From contig JAKZAN010000005.1 of assembly GCA_023053545.1 (NCBI GenBank), positions 2,108,001 through 2,172,000 of the forward strand: a stretch of 64,000 nucleotides of DNA, read 5' to 3'. Numbering within the stretch: position 1 is the first letter of the stretch; the number at the start of each line of letters is the position of its first letter. Positions 12,126 to 25,212 of the stretch are shown in pieces. A program made the translations under genes and the position numbers. Under the pieces are notes generated by a model. It made no database searches. It was not told the DNA's origin and saw nothing but the letters and a program-made list of their open reading frames with translations. This stretch comes from Lepidurus packardi (lineage: Eukaryota; Arthropoda; Branchiopoda; Notostraca; Triopsidae).

Positions 12126-15100
12126 ATGGCTTCGCTGAGGTTAAAATGTCTTCTCTTCGCAACGATGGTAAGTTACTGTCAATCTGCAGTTATTTTCTTA
12201 TGAAAGACACATTTCTCATCCTAATTCATTCACGGTTCCTCTAAGATCTATTCTAAGATCTACCACTCTATTCATGTCTCGGTCAATTACAGTTGCGTCT
12301 TGCATTTCTTTGTGTCTTAACCATGCCAAGAGAATTCTAGCAAAGATGAGTAACCGTTAAGCACCTTCGGACAAATTGACTCCGTAATCAACTATAAAAA
12401 CAATCCTTTAGAGAAGTTCCGCTATTCGGAATGTCAAGTCTCAAATCAATCTTAGTAGAAGGCTCCTTTCCGTAAACTTGTTTTTGCAAGTTATATGTCT
12501 TCCCGTGAGTGCCGTTGTTTTCCTAACAATGACCGGTCGGTGACCGCCAAGCGAAGCAGTGATCATCATCCTGCCCAAGGCCCATGACCCCATCTTGACT
12601 TGGAGCGATTCAATCCCCCCCAAAAGCTTGGTACATTATAAAGCAATCTTACAGGGCAAAAGGCCACATCACTCCCATTATTAGCACACAATACTATTTT
12701 TATTGCTTTTTCTTTGAAATAGTTCAAACGTTTTTGTTTCGAATAACTTGCTCTTACTCTGTTCCCATGACCGGTACCTCATCCATGTCACATGGAAAAA
12801 TATTCACTGTTTTTATTCCAAGGTGGGAAAATTGCTCGGAAAAGAAACTTCATTATCATGCAGAAGAGTTTTCAGAACCAAAACCACGTTGTCTATAGTG
12901 ATCTTTTACCAGACTTGCTTTCTCTCCTGTATAAGGTGCGGTGAAAGTTTCGGCCTAAGTTGGTTACGTTCGTTGGGTATGTATAAACACACACCAAGTC
13001 GACATCGGCGTTTGTTCTTCCAACTTTCAGCGAAAGTTTCTCCGCGCTGGTGGCATGTTTTAAGGATAAGGGATAACCTTCAGTGCATTGCCAGATTTCT
13101 CGTCATATATTCGATGATTGGGTGTGGTAGCTCTTGGTTTGCTCGGTAACAAGCCACGATAAACACCCGAAAGTTGCATTGAAGGTTAACCTATTCACAC
13201 CTGCTAAAAACTCTCACAATATCAGAAATACATTACGTCGTAATTTTATAGATCTGCTATACAACAAAAAAATGTTTTAAAATTCCAACGAACATTTTTC
13301 AATTTTATTCGAGTTCGAGGAACTTAGTAAATTAGTAATATTAAGTATTAAAATTAGTAAAATCCACATAAGACGTGTGCCTACGGTATTACAAATAATA
13401 ATATTCGTAGTAATATTCACACTGTAACAGCCATAAGGGGCCAGAACCTTCAGCGCTGACCTGTTTAAAACACATGGTATACTAACGTTAAACCCATTAT
13501 TTTTCTTTTTCATTTTCCTTGGGGGCTGCGGTCTCTGGGTTTTTCAAGACAAGTAACAGCATCAAACACGGAATCTCTTTCAGGATTTAAAACATTGTTG
13601 CGCAAGAATAGCATTATGGCACAGTCCCGTTAAACCACCTCGAGATGAGTTTCAGCCAGGGACAAAAAATTGTAGGAAATATGTTGTACGATTCTCTTAA
13701 CGGTACATTTCATTGTTATTAGCTCAGGCAGATTTGAAGCTGGAATTAAGGAACTACTATTACCGTTAAAGCTTCGCAGTCACTTTTATTCTTCCCCTAC
13801 TTTTCCTTTTTTTCACTCCGTTCTGAAACACTCTGAGGTTTTATTTTACGTTTTAACATTAACTTTTGTTTTATTGACGAATTTTTCAGGTTCTGCTCGG
13901 TGCGGATGCTCAAGAATTTGCCTCAAGTACAGTCAGCCCTGTGGATATTACCACCGTTAAAGGTAACTTTTACGTTTAAATCGTGCAAAACTCTTTTTTT
14001 CAAACAATTAAAAAAGAATCGCCCATTAGCTTAATGCTCGACTGCGGTTAACAATCTCGGTTTTCATTTCACCATTTCAGCGCATAAACACAGAGAAAGC
14101 GTGTCTTTCGTTGATTGCTACTCCAGTTTTTTCTAGCGAAAACTGAGCAACGGAATTAAATGCAAAAGAAATTGGGTTATTGTATGCTTTCAGCCATATG
14201 TGGAAAAAAAAATTAACTCTGCCCTCTTTTCTCTTTGTTCCTTCGTATTTTATTTTTTTGCAGCCACAGATTCTATGATCAGCGAAATCAAAATTGAATG
14301 TGGCCACACGGAGATGATCGTAAAGTTCGAGACCATCATACCGTTCCATGGTATGATCTATCCTAAAGGTCTCACCAGGAATTCCTCCTGTTTGGCGGAA
14401 TTCGCTGATGACGAATCGCCCGTAACTTATCGGTTACCTTTACGTTCCTGCAACACCATGTTCACGGAATTGGTAAACGTTCTTTTCAGATTTTTTTTTT
14501 AACATTTTTACCGGTTCTTCCAAAGGCGACTTTTGAAGCATTCAACTAATCTTTTTACCTGAATTCCCTTTCAGGAGGATGGTGCCGAGTATTTCAATAC
14601 GATTGTAATTCAACCACATCGCAAACTTGTGACGAACCAAGGCCGAGGATACCACATTCGCTGTCGATATCAAACCAAGGAGCGTATGATCATCTCTGGA
14701 ATGAATGTTAGGTAAGTTTTAACCGCTTACTTGATGCGCTATCAGAAGTTTAAAAGAGCGGGGTAAAACTTATTGAAAAATAGATTTGTAAGTTTACAAT
14801 TCATTATTGGTATGAAGGGAAAAGTAAGGCAAATAAGGAAAGTATGATATTTCGATTGTAAGTACGAATTTCTGTGGTATACATTGTCTCCAAATTCTGT
14901 AATTATGTTGTAATCTTGCACGTTTTTAACAATATTTTATTGGCGTAAAGGTATCACAATACTTAACTGTAAGAAATTACCAAGAAACTTTGGGCAGTGT
15001 ACGAATTTTAGCCAAGCGTAACAACAGTTGGATTTTACTGCCCATTATTCATTATTGCGTCGTTTTGTCATTGGTAAGGCTGGACGAAGTAAAACCATGG

Positions 15101-18015
15101 AGTTCCCGTCTGATCATTTTGGGAAAAGTCGCTAGCTTTTATTTTGAACAGCGTGGGGTTGTTCAGTACTTCCATTTCCTAAACTGTATAAACTCATCAG
15201 AGCAGAGACCAGAACCTAAGAAAGCTCGTCGCATCCGCTTCCTTGGCGGTCTCCTTAGAGCTTAACAAGAAGGATGAGTCAATACCATTAAGATTCCAAA
15301 TGGTAACCATGATGGTAATCCAGGTGAAGTACAATACATCGAAACCTGAAACGCCGTTGCTCCAGCCATGAGTTGAGACTAAAAATCGAGAATTTAATAC
15401 TCCTGCTCTGAAGAAAAGAAACAAAAGGCTTGAATATGACATCACTATATCCTCAAGGTGAACAGATGAGCCGTGTCTGAGTTCCAAGTTAGCCAACGAG
15501 GCGTTCTTCCACATTCCTATGTCTATTTTGTGGGTGATAATGAAAAAAAACTGAAGATCAGCGTCGTGTTACGGGTTCCCACCATCATACGGTATAGGTT
15601 TAGCTAATTCGTACGCGAGGCAATCGTGACGTCCTTGTCAAACACCGCAGCAGTCCTGGGAATATCTTCCATTTCCACCCTCGTGACTTTTTATTTCCTT
15701 TTTTATGTAAATGAGACAAAGAGTGATACTCTCGTATGATTCCTGCTAGCTCTAGACCTCTCAACTTACGAAACAAAAATCTGTTGGGAAGAAGATTCAC
15801 CTTCAAGAGGTTTTACTATTATTTTTATTTTCCCGGAGATGAACACGTAAGAGTGTATCATCATCCTGCAACTATTTCGCTTCTTTACTTGCAAAAGAGC
15901 AAAAGTAAGTCTTTCAGGGAAGACGATTCAAGGTCGAGTCGTGATAGCAATCATACGAATTACCTGGTGTCATCGCTCCTTTACATTTCATTCCCGGAAG
16001 TGGTGAACTCTAGCTTACAGGATCATTAGCTAAGCACAGAAATTCCCTTTCCAGTACACACAATTTCAAAAGGCAAGGCCGTTATGGCGTCAGAAATGAA
16101 AACGTCAAGAAAATGGAAGAAAAACAAATGAAGCAAATTTCGAATACGTGAAGATGTGACTTCTAACTAATTTTTATTTTCATTTTATGTTTCTGTCTCT
16201 TTGTTTTAGTGTCGTGGATTCAACGCATTTGGCAGCCACAGCTCCTTTACCTGCCTCTTCCATGCACATTTACATGGGCGATGGCAACGATACGTTGGTG
16301 GCCGAGAATGTGAAAATCGGCGACCCTTTGACCCTCGTCATCGAACTGGATGAGCAAACGACTTACGGATTAAGGGTCACTGACTGCTCGGTGCGTGATG
16401 GGCTGGGGTGGAGCGAGCAGCAATTGTTCAACGACCAAGGGTAAGATTCCTTCTTCTTTTACAGAGAATTTCTTTTTAATCCGGTTTCGCTTTTGCTGGC
16501 CTTAACTGCACTTTGCTCGCTGATGCTTCGCAAAGGTCTTCCAAAGTCCCAATTATAGCGAAACTGCATGGTTACACACGAAACTAAAAGTTAAAACATC
16601 CTTTCCAAGTCAAGTACGCGAGTCAAGGTCGTACAGTGCTACATAGTCAATGCAAAACCTTTTTAGCGGGTTAAGATGTAAAAAAAGAACAATTAAAATG
16701 GCACTTTGCCTTAATGACTAAAACTAGGCGAGTGTGGCTATCGGTTCCAACGTTGATTCGTGCCGATATCAGTGTATTAAGGCCGTGTCTATCTAGTCGG
16801 CACGTTTAACCGATTCACAACCACACAAACCTTGACTTCAATGCCCACTTCATTATAACACATAACCGCATTTAAATGTTCAATTCACGTTTACATTTTT
16901 CTTGGAAAAAAACAGGTGTCCAACAGACAATGAAATTATGGGACCACTCAACTATGACGAGAAGAGAATCAAGGCTTTCGTTAAATTCCAAGCCCATAAG
17001 TTTCCTTACACGCCTTCTGTGTACTACCAGTGTAACGTCAAGCTGTGCTTACAGCACGGAGGCTGCGAAGACATGGTAAGGATACAGTGCAATGTTGAAG
17101 GGCAATAGCCAACAAATTCCAAATAATAAGATTTAATTAGTCTTATAATGTATAATACCCTAAGAACGATAACTTAGTTTTCACGATTTATTGACTAGCG
17201 ACATTATGGTTCGTGACGTAGTGCAAGTAACATGGCGTGGCTAAACGCTTCCATGGTTACTGTATTTTGAAGCTTAAGACTGTAAACAAAGCATTGGCTA
17301 CCTTGGAAAATGCGCTGTGGCTAGGTTACAAATCCACAGAATACTGTATGGTTTCCGAAAAAAGATTTCATTCTTCTCTTTAGTAGCTTAATATCCCTTT
17401 TACACATGGCAGAATGAAACAGTAGCAACAGAAACTAGAATGTTTTGGCTATATTTTTAAAACCGGTGTGTTATTTGTTGGCTACTACCGTTTAAAGGAT
17501 ACTAAAAGTTAAGAAACCATCCATGAGAAATTGTTTTTTCCTTCAGCCTCCGCTGTGCGATTCTCACGGTAACAACATCCGCCGACGAAAAAGACAAGCA
17601 ATCGATGGACCAATTCCTGAATACCGGATCAGTGATCCCGAATTTGCCCGCAATGCGACAATTGAAGTTTACACTGGGTTCTACGTCAAAGATAATACGG
17701 ATAATAACCGGACCCCATTGGGCTTTCCAGAAGAAGAAGTAAGCGAGATGTTAAACAAATAAACATAAATTTGAATAGAAATGAATACTTGTTTTGGTAT
17801 CGCAGGAGGTGCGTAAGCAGGGCGAAGAATTGTGTATCAGGCGACGCGATTTCGCGATTGGGATTGCGATTGCTGGTTTGATTTTCATGATCGCAGTGAT
17901 TGCCATCATCTTGCTGATGTGCGCTCGTCGTCGACGAAAGCGAGTGTCTTCCACAACAGGAAGCTCTGTGTACAGTGGGCCTTACACCAATACGGCCTAT
18001 TCTCATTCCAGTTAA
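12126..18015 (+). CDS. ZP-domain type I membrane protein
   Basis: Eight exons: 12126-12167, 13890-13962, 14264-14472, 14575-14711, 16210-16440, 16916-17075, 17547-17738, 17806-18015; 417 aa, all phases close. Residues 1-20 form a signal peptide split by the first intron. The zona pellucida domain spans about residues 45-290 (cysteines in IKIECGHTEM, NSSCLAEF, RSCNTM, IRCRYQ, VTDCSVRDG, QCNVKLCLQHGGCEDM, PPLCDSHG). A furin-type site RRRKRQ follows at about 296-301, then an ectodomain spacer, a transmembrane helix at about 364-388 and a short basic tail. This order is that of arthropod apical extracellular matrix ZP proteins, which polymerise after cleavage and shape cuticle and epithelia. The paralogue cannot be fixed by eye. 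Confidence 0.95.
12168..13889 (+). other. Long first intron of the ZP gene
   Basis: 1.7-kb intron between the two halves of the signal peptide. It contains a plus reading frame at 12748-13149 without coding features. No repeat or gene was recognised. First introns of this kind often carry enhancers, which is inference. Confidence 0.5.
14712..16209 (+). other. Fourth intron of the ZP gene
   Basis: 1.5-kb intron inside the ZP domain. Reading frames on both strands (14990-15265, 15197-15514, 15600-16029) show no family resemblance and are treated as chance. Confidence 0.5.
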
Positions 18016-18848
18016 ACGAGGGAGATGTTGTTTTTCTAAGGGCCATTGACCTAACAGAAATTAGATCAGCCAGGGAAAAATTCACTCACTCCACTGGTTG
18101 TGAGCATAGGCAGTATTCTTTCTCGGATTTTGCACATCAACTGCGTGCCATATTGTAAGATGTTTTCGCCTGAAAGGAAAAAGGGCCTCAAGTTAACTCG
18201 TCCCGAATTTGTGCGAGCTACACACTTTTCGTTTAATTGTAGTGAAAATATTTTTGACTACTTTTGGTAGTCGAGCATAAATTCTTGGACGACTTAACGT
18301 GCGCCTATGGCACAGTTTGCTATAAAAAATAATCCAATTAAGCTTGGCTATACTGTTCTTTTATACTTTTTTGCACATGCTGTACATATAATAACGTTTC
18401 ATACTACGTTAAAAACCGTAATTCCCCTGGCAGGGACCTATCACTTGTTCTTTCGAAAGGGTTACAAGGGGATGACGGGGTGTAGTTCTATAACAAAAAC
18501 TATGGAGAAGAAAAACGTTTTGAGCCCTTATCGGCAGCTATGAATCTTTCTACGGATGAAATTTTTAAAAATAGTGAAGGGGTTTGTTGGGTTAACATGT
18601 CTTTTTTTCTTTGTTTCTGCAAATGTTAACCAGTGCAATGTGTGCTTTTCGGACTGTTAACCTTTTTCTTTTAATTACAATAAAGGTGCTTCAAGTGAAA
18701 CTTGAATTGAAAAAATTGAATTGAAAAGAGTTAAGATTTGAAAGGGGAAAAACTGTAGGCTGCTGACACGAGCAAACATCAAAGGAAGCTCAAGGTCATA
18801 TTTTTTCTTTCTTTCTGTTTTTATGTGTGTTTCTTGCTGACGTTTACT
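18016..18848. other. Convergent 3' ends of ZP gene and metaxin-2
   Basis: The ZP gene 3' UTR runs rightwards to a poly(A) signal AATAAA at 18679-18684. The rest is the metaxin-2 3' flank. No gene is called. Confidence 0.55.
18679..18684 (+). terminator. Poly(A) signal, ZP gene
   Basis: Canonical AATAAA about 660 bases after the ZP stop codon, followed within 30 bases by mixed T/G-rich sequence. It is the clearest such signal downstream of the gene. Confidence 0.5.
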
Positions 18849-19972
18849 TTAACCCGATTTGACTAAAGGCAAAGATTGATCAAAGTAAGTTTTTTCGATG
18901 GCTTGGCAAGCTTCCACCAAGTTCGGGTAGTTTCGAACGATGGTTGCCAACCGATTGTCGGGTAAAGGAGTTGTCAAAAGGGTAAAAACGTGGCCAAAGA
19001 CCAGGGCATCCAATTCAGTAGGCCTAAATACAGAAAACAAATGGATTAGTTCTAAAAGAACAGCCATGAAGCTAACCTGTCATCGAAGAAGTACAAATGG
19101 CTGCCCAGACGCTCCGAAAGTGCACGGCAGCAATGATCCACTTCTTCATAAACCTTACAAATAATTTCAGAAAAGACAACGTAATTATACCAAGAAGTAA
19201 GAAAAACGAAGGTATTACTTAATAGGATTGGTTAATTGATTACCTGTACTAAAGTACGATTGCCCCAACCAAGTATACAGAGCCTTTTCAATATTTGCTT
19301 GCGTTTAATATACGTAAGGATTCTATTGAGAGGCCAAGGATAGACAGATCCATAACGTGGTTGGGTGACTTCTTTGAGAATTGATGGGTCACACCAAGAC
19401 ACGTATAGTTCAGCATTGATAAGAATGTTGTTGACCAGTGACATGTAAGCTCTCATGTCTGCCTTTGATTGAAGATCCAAGCCTTCATTCAAACTTATCC
19501 CCTAGAAAAGAAGCAGCAATTAAATCGATTCTAGAATGAAAGGGCAGGAGTTATACTTTGGTTTGGGCGAAGGATACAAGTGGATCCAAGTCAGCGATGA
19601 CAAATGCTCCACACTTGATGAATGGTATCTTTCCTTAAAGCAGGAAACGAAGCGAAATATTAGCAATTGTCGTTAAATCTAGATGTTTTCTCACGCTATA
19701 CCTGAAGGAGACATGTATTCTGCATTGCTTCTCATTTCTACCTTGAAGTGTAGCCCACACATGTGCAAAAATGCCCTAACCGCAAGAGAATTGGCATTGT
19801 CAGGAAGCAAGATCTGTTCCACCTCATAGGGCTGATACAGCTTTACATCGTCCGGCCATGGTTCTGACGCTAAAGAGAATAACTTTAAATATGAATATAT
19901 GTTTCATAAAGAATCTTTACCTCCTAGCTCGTGAGCTAAGGAATCGGTTACCAAAACATTAGCAGAAGGCAT
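18849..19972 (-). CDS. MTX2: Metaxin-2, mitochondrial outer-membrane import factor
   Basis: Six exons: 19972-19921, 19869-19702, 19633-19557, 19501-19244, 19153-19077, 19023-18849; 268 aa against about 263 in vertebrates, phases close. Family hallmarks are present in order: [45 protein letters not shown] (GST-N-like thioredoxin fold), [29 protein letters not shown], then the GST-C-like part [19 protein letters not shown]. Metaxin-2 binds metaxin-1 on the cytosolic face of the outer membrane, works with the SAM and MICOS machinery in beta-barrel assembly, and links mitochondria to motors. A 5' UTR intron is likely between about 20052 and 20131 (GTAAGTATT donor, TTTCACAG acceptor on the minus strand). 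Confidence 0.96.
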
Positions 19973-21089
19973 AGCCAGGGTTGCTTTTACTAGGCTTTTA
20001 ATGACCAAACCACAACAACAAAACGAAACAAAACAACGAATAGGAGAGCAATCTGTGAAACAAAACAAGTTAAGAATTAAGAAACCTTGCAGATTGAAGA
20101 GCTAATCAATCAAAATACTTACAGCTCGAGAGTTACACAAAGTCTGCGCAGTGGTAGCAAACTACTGTTCTAGAATCTCTTCAAAACGCCGGCGCAAACG
20201 AGAGCAAGAGACCTTAATATTTCCCGTGGGAAGATTCAAAACCCTGGTAGCTAGGCAACACTCAAGCAAAAGAACTGTCGGAAGATGTGAAGCGCGACTT
20301 TCAACTGTTGCGTTCCACTTCTGCTAGCGAGTTTCTGCCCTGGAAACTGGAATGACGTCACGACCCTACCCTAATGCCTTTTCCAGTGAAATACGCACGG
20401 AAACCTCACTGCAACGGTTGTTTATACCCGTTTCAAGCATATAACACTTACAAATCCAATCACTCAGTATCAGTTACAAATTCAATCACTCTGTTGCATT
20501 CATATTCGCGTCAAACGAAAGCGCACTGACAAAAGAGTCAGTGCAGCGGGTTGCATTTTTTTGCACTTTCCAGTGCGCACCCTATCAGTCGAACGCGATC
20601 CTTACAGTTGTACTGGCATGGAATATCCCAGTTGGACTCGATAACATACACGGAGTACGAAAAATATCGCACCAGTGCAGCCAGTGGAACGCGCTACTAG
20701 GAACGGAATATCGTTCGATATCAGTTTGCTTCTTTTTTATCATAATAAACGAAAACCGACGTTTACTTAATAAAACCTTTCATTTCGTCCAAATCACATG
20801 CAGCTGACTCGGATAACATACATGAAGCCATTGTAAACAGAAATAAGGATAACACGAACAAAAGTCCTTTTTTATCTTTGTTTAACATATGGGGACCTTT
20901 AATACGGGTCTAAATAGCATAAGTAGCACATGTGCATTTGCATTATATAGGACGTAAACACCCCCTCAAATCCAGCCCACCCCCTTAGCTTCCGGACCTC
21001 ATTATATAACTTTATACACAACTACTACAACGATTGTCAGATGCTAGGTCATAAGGGTCAAATGGAGCTAATCCATGTTGTCTATTGTC
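19973..21089. other. Metaxin-2 promoter side and ASPP 3' flank
   Basis: Contains the likely metaxin-2 untranslated first exon near 20132-20160. Two imperfect copies of a TTACAAATTCAATCACTC-type unit lie at about 20447-20505. A plus reading frame at 20541-20807 has no support. Bases below 21090 are ASPP 3' UTR. Confidence 0.5.
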
Positions 21090-21130
21090 TTAAGATGCCC
21101 CTTCAACAGGCCGCAGTCTCGGATAGAGCT

Positions 21131-21167
<37 letters not shown>

Positions 21168-24100
21168 GAATAATTATGAAGTTAGAAATACGAATGGTCT
21201 TCTTACTCCTAAGAGATTCCTTGGCACGTATCCTTCCTGGTCAAACCTCCTCGCCCACCACCACTCTCGTTCGTATTCGTCCCCTTTCCTTAAGATCACT
21301 AACTCGTCACCTTCTCCAAAACTAAGCTCATCTGGCTGCTGGGCTGTATAGTCATACAAGGCGTAAACATGTCCATTATTTAAAATACCCAGCTTCTCTT
21401 GAATACCTAAAAAAGAAGGTACAAAATTAGCATGTTGGTTTTAAGAAAACACATTTTCGTGCACTCACTGTATAAATACTCAGAGCAGCCATCAAACCCT
21501 TCCTCGTCTTCTTCGCATTTCTCAGCTGCAGTTTCTTGGTCGGATAAAGTGGCAGCGAATATACACGCACCAGCTTCAACCAGAAACTGGACCATTGCAA
21601 GGTTATTGCAAGATGCTGCGCAATGCAAAGGGGTCCTACAAATAAGACCGTCAATCGTCTATCCTGACAACGAAAGTTTCAAAAGTTCAAAACCTACCAT
21701 CCATCACTATCCTGCGCATTGACGTCGCAGCCAAATTCTACCAAAAACTTGACTATTTCCATATGTCCAGCGCAAATAGCATTATGCAATGCTGTAATGC
21801 CTTCGTCGTTGGCTGCAGACGGATTAGACACTTCCTGGGCAGTTTTCCTGACCAATTCCAGCTCGCCTTCCAACGAGGCGTCCAAAAGCAGCGCTAAAGG
21901 ATCAAACGATACTCTTCGAGGAATCCGCGTCAGAGATGAGCCACTAGGATCTTGTACTTTTAAATTTCCCTTCTTGGACCGCCGAGATCCGGTCGGGATT
22001 TCCAACGGTGCAGGAGCGTTTTCGCTCACTGGAGAATCCCCTTAACAGAGAAAAAACCGTCAGATCAAGATCATCGACGAATTGTTATAAGAAAGCTCTA
22101 CCTGATTGTACCCCATCTTTCTCCTTGTCTCGTTCCAGTTCTTCCAGCTCTGGTTTGGCAGAAACAACACCTTGATCGGTAACATCTTGGGAACACTTCT
22201 CCTCTTCCTTTTTCTTGGCAGTGGTGGCAGCAATAACTGTCGGCTTCAGCTTGGGTAACTCGGAAGGAACGTGTTTTTTCAACGTTAATGGCTTGGGTTT
22301 AATGGGAAGTTCGGCTTTTCGTGTGGCTAAAGCGATTTCCGTATCGGCAGAACTAGAAGAAACCGAGTCCTTCTCGGGCGAGCTGCTATTGCTTTGACGG
22401 GGCGGTAACATGGGCTTCATGGGCGGCTTGGGTGGCAAGGCAGGTTTAATAAAGACGGACGGGTTTTCTGTTCCAGATTCATGTGATGCTTTGCTACTCG
22501 AATTCGTAGCTTCAGATTGCATTTGCTGCTGAGATTCGCATTTGCTGCGCAGGACGGGGATAAGAACGGTTTGAGGTGACACAGCGGCCACTTTGGTGGC
22601 AGTAGTTATTTGAGAAGTTGGAGCTACGCTGCTAACTGGTCGCAGTATCCCCCCAGTGACACCGGGAGCCAATCTACACATTTGAGTCAATTTATTAAAA
22701 TCAAATAAATCAATAATTAAAATATACCAAATAAACTAAAAATAAATTAGAATTATATACAACTATAAAACTCCCCACCCCCTATCCTTTTCACGAAACA
22801 ATAAATGACGGTAAATAGCTTAAAACTGCAAGTCGCACACAAAAATTATTAAAATAAATAAATAATCCAAATAAAATAAATTAAAAATTATATACAACTA
22901 ATGTGCACGAATGTGGTGAAGGTAATTAAATACGGTAATTTAAAAAATTGAAATTGATCAAGTTCTAATTGGGAAAATTACCTTCGCTGCAGATCATTTT
23001 CCTTTTCTTCACTCTCATCATAATTGCGATAGTCTGGGACCAGATTTGCCTCTTTGTCCTTGTCCGTTTCGTCATATTGTAGCTCCGCACCTTTCGTCTC
23101 CCCGTTATTATTATTGATGGGCGCGAACCGGGTATTATAAGGCAAGGTTTGGTATTTGGGATCGTTCTTATTGGGCAAAAACTCGGGCAAGTCATCTCGT
23201 TGACCCAGTCCCATGTCATCTTGTGCTTGGTTTTGAAACTGGTTGGGATCTTGGCTCCTTTGGAAAGGCTCAATTGTGGCCACAGGGGATGGGCCATTGA
23301 CAGGTCTGCCTCTGGTCCACTACAAATAAATACGTATTTGAATGACAGTTTTCCAGTAAAATGATTTAGCCTTTGGCGAGTAGAAATAAACGTTGGCTTA
23401 CTACTTGTCCAGCTGACAGTTTGCTATTCCGTTGCAGGTTGATATTACTGGTGTGTTTATTGTTGTTGAGTTGCGAAGCTAACTGTTGGTTCAACAATCG
23501 CTTGCGATGCAAACGCTCCTGCAACTGAGCTATGCGCTGATCGACTGACGACATCTCCTGGTAACGTAAACTTAAGGTCTGCCTATGTTCCGCCACAGCC
23601 GCATGGTGTTCTTCGTTTAACTTTTGTCGATACTAATGCAAGGAGAGAAAAACAATTAACCTTCAAAGCGATTCACCTTATTTTTTTTTCCAAAAAAAAA
23701 AGAAAAACTTACTAAAAGCTCTGTCTTGAGTCTGTCTATCTCTAATAATTGGCCCTTGTTAAACTGGTTTTGAGACTTGACACGCTGATGTCTCACATCT
23801 TCTAATTGTCGAGTTAATTCTTCGACTTTAGCGGCTGCCACTGTTAACTCTTTTTCCTTCTCATTGAAAAGTGCTCGAATAGACGCCAAATCTTCCGCTA
23901 AAAATCCCATTAAAAGGAATGAATATGTACAATTCGTTTTTAAAAACAAAAAACCGACAAAAGGAAAACTTACATAGCGATCCATTAGTGCTTTTGTTCT
24001 GCTCGACTTGCCCTCGTAAGGCTCGCAACTTCCTGAGCTTAGCTTCTTGGGCTTCTACGCGGTCCCTTAACCGTCGCAATCTTTCATTTTCCGATGCGAT

Positions 24101-25212
24101 GTGGTTCGAGTTTCGCTGCTGTGCTTCTTGGGCTTGCAGCAATTTCAAGCGTTGTTCCTTGGCCCATAGTAATTGCTGCTGTGATTCAATCTGTTGCTGT
24201 TGACGCGCAGCCAAGGCTTGCAACTCGGCTAAACTCGGTAAATGCATGGCCTCCATCACCTTAAACGCGAGACAAAAGACGAAAGAAAAAAGCTCATAAA
24301 TAAATAAATAAAAAGTTAACCGACAAATTATAGTTCTGGATGGCTGCATTCGAGACAAGGTTAGTAAACACTTTTTGGCAGCATGCCCTGATAAAATTCG
24401 TTGGATCTATTTCGAAGACCCATGTGTTAAAACTCGTCTAGCAAGCAGTCTCGCTCGCTCGTCGCCTCGTGTGCATCCGTCGCGGTCCCAGCAGCCATTT
24501 GCTTCAATACCGTCTCGTATCTCGTGCGTCAAACCGGATATAAGACCAAAACGCAAAGGCGGTATATATGTACCTTCATTAACTTTTGGTGGATGCTTTC
24601 AATCAAACTTTTTTTTCATTACCTACTTTATCCAACCTAACTCGCACATAAAATTTGTTTCCTTTCGACCTAAATTACATTCCTTTTGATTACGGTTAAC
24701 ACTTAATAACCTAAGGAGTTCCGTAAATAACAATAGTACACAACAACACTAAAAAATTCCATAATTTACATCGAATAAAAGCTTGATTCCATACCTAACG
24801 TGCAAAAATAACTCAATAACAGAATAATAAATGGAAACAAAGAAACGTAATAGGTGTAAATCTATCTTGGAAGTTCAAGAAGAAACTAATTAAAATAAAT
24901 AATAATAATTAAAAAATAATTATTAATAAACAAAAACAAACTTAATAAATTCAATAATAACTAAGAAGAAAATGTCTAATGTATAACGAAAACTGTGTTT
25001 GAATGCTATCTAAGATAAAGTAATAAACTTAAATCACATATTAAAAGTTAAGTAACAAACTAAAAGTCTCACACAGAAACAAGCGCAACCAACAGAAAAC
25101 CAATCTTCCCGAGTTTTGTGTACAGTAAAGGGACAAAATTCAATCAAAATAAAACGTTCCAAGAAAAAGCTCTATTTCTACTTACTATGACATCCGTTGT
25201 GAGTTCTTTCAT
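21090..25212 (-). CDS. ASPP: ASPP family protein (PP1/p53-binding, ankyrin + SH3)
   Basis: Scaffold that targets protein phosphatase 1 and binds p53 and polarity proteins. Model: 25212-25186 (uncertain), 24259-23974, 23897-23713, 23632-23402, 23319-22982, 22673-22102, 22040-21698, 21635-21469, 21406-21207, 21128-21090; 795 aa, phases close. In order: Gln-rich coiled coil ([25 protein letters not shown]), a [11 protein letters not shown] motif, Pro-rich region with PxxP repeats, the PP1-docking RVSF, ankyrin repeats ([36 protein letters not shown]) and an SH3 domain ([31 protein letters not shown]). The terminal exon gives LYPRLRP, matching vertebrate ASPP ends. The fourth-exon donor could be 3 bases earlier. 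The N-terminal RA/ubiquitin-like domain of long isoforms was not found, so the start is provisional. Confidence 0.92.
21129..21206 (-). other. ASPP last intron with 32-T polypyrimidine tract
   Basis: 78-bp intron whose 3' end on the transcript strand is an unbroken run of 32 T followed by GCAG. On the plus strand this appears as poly(A) at 21133-21164. It must be spliced for the conserved C-terminus; read through, the frame stops after 10 unrelated residues. Confidence 0.85.
24260..25185 (-). other. ASPP 5' intron, AT-rich
   Basis: 0.9-kb AT-rich stretch ahead of the coiled-coil exon. The upstream end has a good donor (GTAAGTAG) after a short in-frame segment starting MKELTTDVI. No RA-domain exon was seen here. 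Confidence 0.45.

Noticed and set aside
21133-21164. Poly(A) run as the tail of a retroposed sequence
   Set aside because: On the minus strand it is the polypyrimidine tract of the last ASPP intron, followed by GCAG and the conserved LYPR exon. No retrosequence precedes it.
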